The translations under genes were made by a program, and so were the position numbers. Under the pieces are notes generated by a model. That model saw only the letters and a list, made by a program, of their open reading frames with translations. It searched no databases and was not told where the DNA came from. Positions 7,962 through 14,613 of a stretch of DNA of 22,089 bases are shown here, piece after piece; the stretch's first letter is position 1; each line of letters begins with the position of its first letter. Source of the DNA: UBA724 sp049596815 (lineage in GTDB: Bacteria; Bacteroidota; Bacteroidia; Flavobacteriales; Flavobacteriaceae); contig JBMYLY010000023.1 in NCBI GenBank assembly GCA_049596815.1, positions 1-22,089 on the forward strand. The letters run 5' to 3'.

Positions 7962-8780
7962 ATGAAACCACAGTGGGAATCTCTCGGAACATATTCCGAT
8001 ATTTTGTTTGAATTGTACAAAGGTGTTGCCAAAATCACCATCAACCGACCCAAGGTTTATAATGCATTTCGTCCTGAAACCAATATGCAAATGTTGGAGG
8101 CTATCGAAATTTGCCGAGAACGAGATGACATAGACATAGTTGTGTTTACGGGCGCTGGAGACAAGGCTTTTTGTAGCGGTGGAGATCAAAATGTTAAAGG
8201 AATTGGCGGATATATAGGAGACGACGGTGTACCTCGATTGAATGTATTGGATTTGCACAAAAAAATCCGTGAATTGCCCAAGCCTGTCATCGCTATGGTC
8301 AATGGCTATGCCATAGGCGGAGGTCACGTGCTTCATGTAGTTTGCGATTTAACGATAGCAAGTGAAAATGCCATTTTTGGCCAAACCGGACCCAAAGTGG
8401 GTAGTTTTGACGGTGGCTTTGGATCTTCTTATTTAGCGCGTCATGTTGGGCAGAAGAAGGCAAGAGAAATTTGGTTTTTATGCCAACAATATTCAGCTCA
8501 AGAGGCTTTGGAAATGGGCATGGTCAACAAAGTAGTCCCGCTAGAACAGTTGGAAGAAACGGTTTTGGAATGGTGCGCCATCATGCAGCAGCGAAGCCCA
8601 TTGGCACTTCGCATGATCAAGCGGAGCCTGAATGCTGAACTAGATGGGCAACACGGTTTGATGCAATTGGCCGGTGATGCTACGCTGTTGTATTACCTTA
8701 CAGAAGAAGCTCAGGAGGGCAAACATGCTTTTTTAGAAAAGCGTGCGCCCGACTTTAAGAAATACCCAAAATTCCCTTAA
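7962..8780 (+). CDS. menB: 1,4-dihydroxy-2-naphthoyl-CoA synthase
   Basis: Crotonase-fold enzyme that closes the second ring: o-succinylbenzoyl-CoA to 1,4-dihydroxy-2-naphthoyl-CoA. The protein has 272 residues. Oxyanion-hole blocks are CSGGDQ at 71-76 and NGYAIGGGH at 114-122. The active-site stretch QTGPKVGSFDGGFG is at 141-154, with Asp150 as expected catalytic acid. Gly143 in QTGP places it in the bicarbonate-dependent (type I) MenB group, where bicarbonate replaces a carboxylate side chain. The C-terminus (EEAQEGKHAFLEKRAPDFKKY) is diagnostic for MenB within the crotonases. The ATG at 7962 is preferred over the TTG two codons earlier. Confidence 0.97.
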   Translation: MKPQWESLGTYSDILFELYKGVAKITINRPKVYNAFRPETNMQMLEAIEICRERDDIDIVVFTGAGDKAFCSGGDQNVKGIGGYIGDDGVPRLNVLDLHKKIRELPKPVIAMVNGYAIGGGHVLHVVCDLTIASENAIFGQTGPKVGSFDGGFGSSYLARHVGQKKAREIWFLCQQYSAQEALEMGMVNKVVPLEQLEETVLEWCAIMQQRSPLALRMIKRSLNAELDGQHGLMQLAGDATLLYYLTEEAQEGKHAFLEKRAPDFKKYPKFP

Positions 8781-8790
8781 TCAAATCGAT

Positions 8791-9699
8791 TTGGGCGCTT
8801 TTCCCTCATTAGGAATTTGGATTCGGGCTGCCCGCCTGCGCACCCTCCCTTTGTCGGTTTCAGGTATTGTCATTGGCGCCGCTTTGGCGTTGGACACCTT
8901 GGTATTTGACTGGCTGATTTTTATACTGGCTATACTAACAACGGTGAGCTATCAAGTATTATCCAACTTTGCCAACGACTACGGTGATGGAGTCAAGGGG
9001 ACGGACAACAAGGATCGTTTGGGTCCTGAACGGGGCTTGCAGTCAGGTGAAATAGACCCCAAAAAGATGCGCACCGCCATTTGGATCACTTCTGCCATTG
9101 CTTTGTGTCTTACTGTACTATTGGTGTACATATCATTCCGTACCGATTTAGAAAAGATTTCTTTTTTTCTGGGACTTGGTGGGTTGGCCATTGCCGCTGC
9201 CATTTTTTACACCATCGGTTCGAAGGCTTATGGTTACAAGGGCTTAGGAGATGTTTTTGTGTTTGTGTTTTTTGGTTTGGTTAGTGTGATGGGCAGCTAT
9301 TATTTGTTTTCCAAATCTGTAGATGTTCTTGTGTTGTTGCCAGCAAGCGCTGTCGGTTTTCTCTCTGTGGCCGTTCTCAACCTAAACAATATGCGGGATG
9401 TAAGCAATGATCAAAATTTTGGGAAAAACACTTTGGCTGTTCAGTTGGGAACCCAAAAAGCCAATGCTTACCATGCTTTTTTGATTGTCACACCTCTTTT
9501 AACTACTTTGCTATATGCTTATTTAAGCGGAAATATGTATGCAAATTTCATCGTTCTGATATTGTTGTTCCCACTTTTGACGCATTTGAAACGTGTATGG
9601 GGTCGAAGTTCAGAGAAGGACTTGGATGCAGAACTGAAAAAGATTGCACTGACAACATTTTTTTACGCCTGCCTTTTGAGTGTGGCAATCAACCTATAG
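8791..9699 (+). CDS. menA: 1,4-dihydroxy-2-naphthoate polyprenyltransferase
   Basis: Integral membrane UbiA-family prenyltransferase that attaches the polyprenyl chain to 1,4-dihydroxy-2-naphthoate, giving demethylmenaquinone. The first Asp-rich motif is NFANDYGDGVKG (59-70). The second is NMRDVSNDQNFGKNT (200-214), with Asp203 and Asp207 as Mg-diphosphate ligands. About eight to nine hydrophobic helices follow the N-terminal LRTLPLSVSG block. No ATG is available. The TTG at 8791, 10 bases after the menB stop, gives 302 residues, close to the E. coli length. A GTG at 8743 inside the end of menB would give 318 residues with a polar N-terminus and is the alternative. The start is therefore uncertain; the identity is not. 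Confidence 0.93.
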   Translation: MGAFPSLGIWIRAARLRTLPLSVSGIVIGAALALDTLVFDWLIFILAILTTVSYQVLSNFANDYGDGVKGTDNKDRLGPERGLQSGEIDPKKMRTAIWITSAIALCLTVLLVYISFRTDLEKISFFLGLGGLAIAAAIFYTIGSKAYGYKGLGDVFVFVFFGLVSVMGSYYLFSKSVDVLVLLPASAVGFLSVAVLNLNNMRDVSNDQNFGKNTLAVQLGTQKANAYHAFLIVTPLLTTLLYAYLSGNMYANFIVLILLFPLLTHLKRVWGRSSEKDLDAELKKIALTTFFYACLLSVAINL

Positions 9700-9706
9700 C
9701 GCATTT

Positions 9707-10741
9707 ATGGAATTCCACTATTGCAAACACCGACTTGAGTTTAAAGTGCCTGGAGGGACTTCAAGAGGAGTGCTTTCTCACAAAGACAGTTGGTTTTTGG
9801 TTTTAAAAGATAAAGGAAAAACGGGTGTTGGTGAATGCAGTATTATTGAAGGTTTAAGTCCTGAAACACCTGCACAAGTTGAGGCTGCCCTGCCACAAAT
9901 CAGCACTGAAATTGATTTGGGCTTAGATGTGCTCTACCAAAAATATGCGCACATGCCTGCGATTCAGTTTGCTTTGGAAATGGCATTTGGTGGTTTACAA
10001 TCCGAGGATCCCTTTGTCTTTTTTGACACACCATTTGTAAAGGGTCAAAACCCTTTGGTCATCAACGGTTTGGTATGGATGGGTGCTTCCCATTTTATGC
10101 AGGCACAGATTGAAGAAAAACTCGCTTTGGGCTATGATTGTATCAAGCTCAAGATAGGCGCTTTGGACTTTGACTTAGAGTGTTCACTTTTATCTGAAAT
10201 GCGTAAGAGATTCGACAAGTCAAGTCTCCAAATTCGGGTGGATGCCAATGGCGCTTTTTTTCTTGAGGAAGCTTTGGAAAAATTAGAACGATTGGCCCAA
10301 TATGATATCCATTCTATAGAGCAACCCATCGCTGTCGACCAATGGGAAGCCATGGCGCATCTGTGCGCAGTTTCTCCTGTTCCAATTGCGTTAGACGAAG
10401 AGTTGATAGGAAGACATTCAGACGAGGACAAACGTGCTTTATTGAAAGCAGTTAGCCCCCAATACCTCATAATAAAGCCCAGTCTTATCGGAGGCTGGAA
10501 GGGCGCCAATCACTGGGTTGAATTGGCTGAAGAATACGGCATTGGATGGTGGGCTACCAGTGCCCTTGAAAGCAATGTGGGGCTCAATGCAATTGCTCAA
10601 TGGTGTGCCGATAAGCAAATGACCATGCCCCAAGGCTTGGGAACCGGGCAACTATTTACCAACAATTTCGAAAGTCCTTTGTATCTTACAGGAAATTTAT
10701 TGGGCTATGATCCTAATAAAGATTGGAAATTTAAATTCTAG
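9707..10741 (+). CDS. menC: o-Succinylbenzoate synthase
   Basis: Enolase-superfamily enzyme that dehydrates SHCHC to o-succinylbenzoate. The protein has 344 residues from the ATG at 9707, 7 bases after menA; an upstream in-frame GTG inside menA is not needed. The superfamily residues can be assigned: the KLK acid/base pair Lys147/Lys149 in CIKLKIG, metal ligands Asp179 (RVDANGAF), Glu205 (SIEQPI) and Asp230 (ALDEEL), and the second catalytic lysine Lys257 in IIKPSL. The N-terminal capping domain is short. Family members sometimes racemise dipeptides or N-acylamino acids instead, but its position between menA and menE makes OSB synthase the clear choice. Confidence 0.94.
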   Translation: MEFHYCKHRLEFKVPGGTSRGVLSHKDSWFLVLKDKGKTGVGECSIIEGLSPETPAQVEAALPQISTEIDLGLDVLYQKYAHMPAIQFALEMAFGGLQSEDPFVFFDTPFVKGQNPLVINGLVWMGASHFMQAQIEEKLALGYDCIKLKIGALDFDLECSLLSEMRKRFDKSSLQIRVDANGAFFLEEALEKLERLAQYDIHSIEQPIAVDQWEAMAHLCAVSPVPIALDEELIGRHSDEDKRALLKAVSPQYLIIKPSLIGGWKGANHWVELAEEYGIGWWATSALESNVGLNAIAQWCADKQMTMPQGLGTGQLFTNNFESPLYLTGNLLGYDPNKDWKFKF

Positions 10742-10744
10742 CTC

Positions 10745-11671
10745 ATGTACATAGAAAAAGTTTTGGAAGGAAAAACAAATGCCTGGCGCTTTATAGTGGG
10801 AATTTTTATTCTTATAACTGCGATTATCATCGCGCAAACTCCATTTGCCATAGCTGTCATTGCTGAAGTTGGAATTGAAGGAATGGCCTCTTTAGATGAG
10901 GCCGAAATGATGCGTGTGTTGGAACCTAACACCTCGTTGTTTTACCTCTTGCTCCCTTTTGCTGTGGCTTTTTTTGTTATCTTTTTGGTGGTTAATAAAC
11001 TTCACAATCAAAAGATTGTAAACTTTTTAACAACCCGTCCGCGCTTCGATTGGCAACGGGTGTTTTTTGCTTTTTTGGTTGTGGCTATTTTGGCGGTAGC
11101 CTCTCTAGGCCTAGAATATTATTTAAACCCTGACAAATATGTTTGGAACTACAACCCAGAGAAGTTTTTTGTGTTGCTACTCATAGCCGTTTTGATGATT
11201 CCTTTGCAAACCACCGCAGAAGAATTGTTTTTTAGGGGCTATTTGATGCAAGGAATCGGACTCTGGGCGCGCAAACGTTGGGTACCACTCGTGGTTACTT
11301 CTCTGTTGTTTGGTGTCTTACATGGTTCGAACCCTGAAGTCGCCAAAATGGGTTCCATATTGGTATTGGTGTACATTCTTACCGGTTTCTTTTTGGCTGT
11401 TATGACATTGATGGATGATGGACTGGAGCTAGCCATAGGGTTTCATGCTGCCAACAATTTGGTTGTGGCACTACTGGTCACAGCAGATTGGACCGCCTTT
11501 CAAACTCATTCCTTATTTAAAGACGTGGCTGAACCCCAACTGTCCTTCTATCTGATTGCTCCTCCCATTATCTATGCCATCATAGGTTTTGTATTTGCAA
11601 AAAAATACGGGTGGTCATCTTGGAAAACAAAGCTATTGGGGAATATAGAGCGCTCAAGTAAACATGACTAA
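10745..11671 (+). CDS. CPBP-family intramembrane metalloprotease
   Basis: Multi-pass membrane protein of 308 residues with the CPBP/Abi (Rce1-like) motifs: EELFFR at 159-164 (Glu159, Glu160, Arg164), FGVLH at 189-193 (His193) and HAANN at 234-238 (His234, Asn238). In characterised relatives these residues form a metal- or water-activating site inside the membrane that cleaves prenylated or other substrates. About seven or eight hydrophobic segments are visible. It starts 3 bases after menC, and its stop overlaps the menE start by 8 bases, so it belongs to the men operon by expression. The substrate is unknown. A role in quinone metabolism or membrane assembly is inference from location only; ordinary housekeeping protease activity is the alternative. 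Confidence 0.92.
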   Translation: MYIEKVLEGKTNAWRFIVGIFILITAIIIAQTPFAIAVIAEVGIEGMASLDEAEMMRVLEPNTSLFYLLLPFAVAFFVIFLVVNKLHNQKIVNFLTTRPRFDWQRVFFAFLVVAILAVASLGLEYYLNPDKYVWNYNPEKFFVLLLIAVLMIPLQTTAEELFFRGYLMQGIGLWARKRWVPLVVTSLLFGVLHGSNPEVAKMGSILVLVYILTGFFLAVMTLMDDGLELAIGFHAANNLVVALLVTADWTAFQTHSLFKDVAEPQLSFYLIAPPIIYAIIGFVFAKKYGWSSWKTKLLGNIERSSKHD

Positions 11672-12725
11672 ACACCTTGGTGTACACCCCGATTTTAGAT
11701 TAAATGGTGTCTCTTATGACGCTGACGATTTGTCAAATCACGCAGATACCTTGTCTCAATCATCTGACTTGCTTCAAAAAGAATTGGGGTTTTTCTTGAC
11801 GGACTGGCTGTCAGATTCCAACACCATAGCGTTGCACACCTCGGGTTCCACGGGAGCCCCTCAGCAAATAATAGCTGATAAATCCAAGCTTATCGCTTCT
11901 GCCGAAGCCACGATAGCGTTTCTAAACCTAAAACCCAAACAAACCGCCTTGCTTTGTTTGCCGCTTAAATATATAGGTGGAAAGATGATGCTCATTCGTG
12001 CGATGGTAGTAGGGCTGTGGATAGATGTTGTTTCTCCAACTGCCAATCCATTTCAAAGTGTTGATTGCTATGATTTTTCTGCTGTGACGCCTTATCAGCT
12101 ACAAAATTCGCTGCCTGACCTTCAAAAAATAAAACAGTTGTTGGTAGGAGGTGCGCCAGTTTCTCCCGTTTTGGGAAAGGCAGTAAAAGGGTGTGATACT
12201 GACATATATGAAACCTATGGCATGACGGAGACTTTCAGTCATGTGGCGCTAAAAAACCTGTCCAAAGATGAATCGAGTTTCTCTGCATTGCCAGGCGTTT
12301 CATTTGACACGGAGGATGAGTGTATGGTCGTGTATGCTCCTCATTTGTCAGATAAACCTTTCAAAACCAATGATGTGGTTGAATTGATTTCTGATAACCG
12401 CTTTGTTTGGTCGGGTAGGGCAGACCATGTCATCAACTCCGGGGGGGTCAAACTGCACCCTGAACAAATCGAAAAACAACTTTCTAAGCTCTTTGATGTG
12501 CCTTTGATGGTATTTGGTATGCCCGATGCAGCTCTGGGGCAGTCTTTAGCGGTGGTTTTTGAAGGTAGTTTTCCTAAAGACGCCTCACAAACAATCAAAA
12601 ACACAGATTTATTGACCCGCTATGAAAAACCTAAAAACTTCTATTGTTTGTCACAATTTGTAAGAAGAAATGACAAGCTGATTCGGCATAAAACTATTGA
12701 GGAGTTGCAAATAGAGGGTTTGTAG
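11664..12725 (+). CDS. menE: o-Succinylbenzoate-CoA ligase (compact form)
   Basis: Adenylate-forming enzyme that activates o-succinylbenzoate with ATP and CoA. The 353 residues contain the ATP-binding TSGSTGAPQ at 59-67, YETYGMTET at 182-190, the hinge region GRADHVINSGG at 251-261 and the C-terminal catalytic Lys338 in RRNDKLIRH. It is about 100 residues shorter than E. coli MenE. The missing part is mainly at the N-terminus, and the core motifs are complete, so it is a compact form and not a broken gene. The ATG at 11664 lies inside the last codons of the CPBP gene (8-base overlap). With menC upstream and a small membrane protein downstream, it closes the enzymatic part of the locus. Confidence 0.9.
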   Translation: MTKHLGVHPDFRLNGVSYDADDLSNHADTLSQSSDLLQKELGFFLTDWLSDSNTIALHTSGSTGAPQQIIADKSKLIASAEATIAFLNLKPKQTALLCLPLKYIGGKMMLIRAMVVGLWIDVVSPTANPFQSVDCYDFSAVTPYQLQNSLPDLQKIKQLLVGGAPVSPVLGKAVKGCDTDIYETYGMTETFSHVALKNLSKDESSFSALPGVSFDTEDECMVVYAPHLSDKPFKTNDVVELISDNRFVWSGRADHVINSGGVKLHPEQIEKQLSKLFDVPLMVFGMPDAALGQSLAVVFEGSFPKDASQTIKNTDLLTRYEKPKNFYCLSQFVRRNDKLIRHKTIEELQIEGL

Positions 12726-12766
12726 TCTCGTCAAATAATCGATATTTGCAAAAAAACTAACTGATT

Positions 12767-12946
12767 ATGGGGTTAAATAAGAATACTATATTCGCTTGGG
12801 CTTCTTTAATACTTACAGTTATTGGCATTGCGCTTGTATTGTTGGGTGTTCTTAAATATCCCGAATATGCCATTGGTTTCAGTTTGGTAGGGACCGGCTT
12901 TATTGCCATTGGCTGGGCATTCAATGCACTAAAAGGACGTGTTTAA
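12767..12946 (+). CDS. Small two-helix membrane protein downstream of menE
   Basis: A 59-residue protein that falls just under common ORF length limits. It starts with MGLNKNTIFAWASLIL and has two hydrophobic helices, about residues 8-29 and 35-55, joined by a short KYPEYAIG turn, and ends NALKGRV. The start is 41 bases after menE. A near-consensus box, GATATTTG (12741-12748, one mismatch to TAnnTTTG), ends 18 bases before the ATG. The stop codon overlaps the fumC stop on the other strand in TTAA. From memory, similar short membrane proteins occur in Flavobacteriia, annotated only as a family of unknown function (CAL67264 type); this recollection is unverified. A small inner-membrane subunit or quinone-associated role is speculation. 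Confidence 0.8.
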   Translation: MGLNKNTIFAWASLILTVIGIALVLLGVLKYPEYAIGFSLVGTGFIAIGWAFNALKGRV

Positions 12947-14334
12947 CGCCCAATCATATCCCCTGGGCGCACCCAAGCGTCAAATTCTTCTTCAGTCAAA
13001 TAGCCGGTTGCTAAGGCAGCTTCTTTCAAAGTAGTTCCCTCTTTGTGAGCTTTGTTGGCAATTTCTGCGGCTTTGTAGTAGCCAATTTTATTGTTTAGGG
13101 CTGTTACCAACATTAACGAATTGTTTAGCAGTTGATCGATGGTTTTTAGGTTAGGTTCGATGCCTTGTGCACAGTGGAAGTCAAAACTCAGAACCGCATC
13201 TGCTAACAAGCTGCCAGACTGCAAGACATTGGCACCCATAAGGGGTTTAAATACATTGAGTTCAAAATGCCCTTGGGCCCCTCCAAACGTAACTGCTACA
13301 TCGTTCCCGATTACTTGTGCGCAAACCATGGTAAGCGCCTCACATTGGGTCGGATTGACTTTGCCTGGCATGATAGAGCTTCCTGGCTCATTGGCTGGAA
13401 TGATCAATTCGCCAATGCCCGACCGAGGGCCGCTTGCCATCACACGAATGTCATGCGCGATTTTGTTCAATGAAACTGCCAACTGACGCAAAGCTCCATG
13501 TGTTTCTACCAAAGCATCGTGGGCAGCGAGCGCTTCAAACTTATTTTGGGCAGTCACGAAAGGAAGTCCCGTAAAATTGGCTATATGTCCCGCTACGCAC
13601 TCGGCATATCCTTTGGGCGTGTTGATTCCTGTTCCGACAGCCGTGCCACCCAAAGCCAACTCCGAAAGATGAGGGAGGGTGTTTTCCAACGCTTTGATTC
13701 CGAATGATAGTTGCGCTACATAACCCGAGAACTCTTGCCCGAGGCTCAAAGGAGTAGCGTCCATCATATGGGTTCTGCCTATTTTGATCACTTTGTCAAA
13801 GGCTTTTGATTTGGCTTCCAAGGTGTCTTTAAGCTGTTTGATGGCGGGAATGGTTTTCTCAACCATCAGTTTGTAGGCCGCAATGTGCATTCCGGTAGGG
13901 AAGGTGTCATTCGAAGATTGTGACTTGTTAACGTCGTCATTTGGGTGTAGGGTTCGCGTGCCTTCTCCTAACTTGTTACCTTCTAACACATGGGCACGAT
14001 TGGCAATCACCTCATTGACATTCATATTGCTTTGTGTTCCAGATCCGGTTTGCCAGACAACCAAAGGAAACTGGTCATCGAGTTTACCCTCAAGAATTTC
14101 GTCACAGACCTTAGCAATTAGGTCTCTTTTTTCAACATCCAAAACACCCAATTCTGCATTGGCAAAAGCAGCAGCTTTTTTAAGGTATGCAAACCCGTAG
14201 ATAATCTCCAAGGGCATGGAGGCGGGAGATCCAATTTTAAAATTGTTTCTTGAGCGTTCGGTTTGCGCGCCCCAGTATTTGTCAGCAGGGACGTTTACGG
14301 TTCCCATGGTATCTTTTTCTATGCGGAAGGACAT
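12943..14334 (-). CDS. fumC: Class II fumarate hydratase
   Basis: Iron-independent fumarase of the citric acid cycle (fumarate plus water to malate), cytoplasmic and homotetrameric. The protein has 463 residues, full length. The superfamily signature GSSIMPGKVN is at 318-327, on the flexible loop with catalytic Ser319. RTHMMDATPL at 187-196 contains the conserved His189. TGSGTQSNMNVNEVIANRA lies at 96-114, and HPNDDVNKSQSSNDTFPT at 130-147. These distinguish fumarase from aspartase and argininosuccinate lyase. A TAACTTTG box sits 17 bases before the ATG. It is convergent with the small membrane protein gene after menE, with a shared TTAA at the stops. Confidence 0.97.
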   Translation of the reverse strand: MSFRIEKDTMGTVNVPADKYWGAQTERSRNNFKIGSPASMPLEIIYGFAYLKKAAAFANAELGVLDVEKRDLIAKVCDEILEGKLDDQFPLVVWQTGSGTQSNMNVNEVIANRAHVLEGNKLGEGTRTLHPNDDVNKSQSSNDTFPTGMHIAAYKLMVEKTIPAIKQLKDTLEAKSKAFDKVIKIGRTHMMDATPLSLGQEFSGYVAQLSFGIKALENTLPHLSELALGGTAVGTGINTPKGYAECVAGHIANFTGLPFVTAQNKFEALAAHDALVETHGALRQLAVSLNKIAHDIRVMASGPRSGIGELIIPANEPGSSIMPGKVNPTQCEALTMVCAQVIGNDVAVTFGGAQGHFELNVFKPLMGANVLQSGSLLADAVLSFDFHCAQGIEPNLKTIDQLLNNSLMLVTALNNKIGYYKAAEIANKAHKEGTTLKEAALATGYLTEEEFDAWVRPGDMIGR

Positions 14335-14351
14335 GTGTTGATAACTTTATG

Positions 14352-14359
14352 CAAAGTTA
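14352..14359 (-). promoter_or_regulatory. TAACTTTG -7 box before fumC
   Basis: Perfect TAnnTTTG on the minus strand (CAAAGTTA as written on plus), 17 bases before the fumC ATG. It shares a 108-base divergent region with the box for the small membrane protein gene. No TTG is at standard -33 spacing; the nearest is about 29 bases away. Confidence 0.6.
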
Positions 14360-14416
14360 CGATAAAAACAGAAGCTGATTTATGCTAACAAGGTTGTAGG
14401 AGTGGTACTTTCTAAA

Positions 14417-14424
14417 TACATTTG
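14417..14424 (+). promoter_or_regulatory. TACATTTG promoter with TTG -33 element
   Basis: Perfect TAnnTTTG, 18 bases before the ATG at 14443, with a TTG at 14394-14396, 20 bases upstream of the box. This is the spacing reported for flavobacterial promoters and makes it the best-formed promoter in the window. It supports the short downstream gene as real. Confidence 0.68.
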
Positions 14425-14442
14425 CATCATCAAAACAATCTC

Positions 14443-14613
14443 ATGTTTGAATTTGATCAATATTTAGGCTTTCTCGCATTCTTAACCATCCTAACCATTG
14501 GGTTTTGGTTGATGATTTTCCTTATTGGTTTCGTTGTGCCTTATTGGCTAACAGGTAACCTTATGGAATGGTTGAAAGAAAGAAAAGAAACCAAAAAGAA
14601 TTCGGAGGGCTAA
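14443..14613 (+). CDS. Small single-span membrane protein of unknown function
   Basis: I do not recognise this 56-residue protein. It has a short N-terminus (MFEFDQYLGF), one long hydrophobic stretch or tight helical pair at about 8-37 containing FWLMIFLIGFVVPYW, and then a charged tail (EWLKERKETKKNSEG) that should stay in the cytoplasm. Translation from the ATG at 14443 is supported by a good promoter 18 bases upstream; a TTG seven codons earlier would overlap that box. It is divergent from fumC and convergent with the TonB-receptor gene, whose stop it overlaps by 4 bases. It could be a small regulator or subunit of a membrane complex, but nothing in the sequence says which. Confidence 0.68.
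   Translation: MFEFDQYLGFLAFLTILTIGFWLMIFLIGFVVPYWLTGNLMEWLKERKETKKNSEG

Noticed and set aside
7929..8336. 135-codon open frame on the minus strand across the start of menB
   Set aside because: It overlaps the conserved menB sequence and the menB -7 box, and its translation has no domain-like features. It is a shadow of menB.
10132..10509. 125-codon minus-strand frame inside menC
   Set aside because: It is antisense to the catalytic core of menC with no supporting signals.
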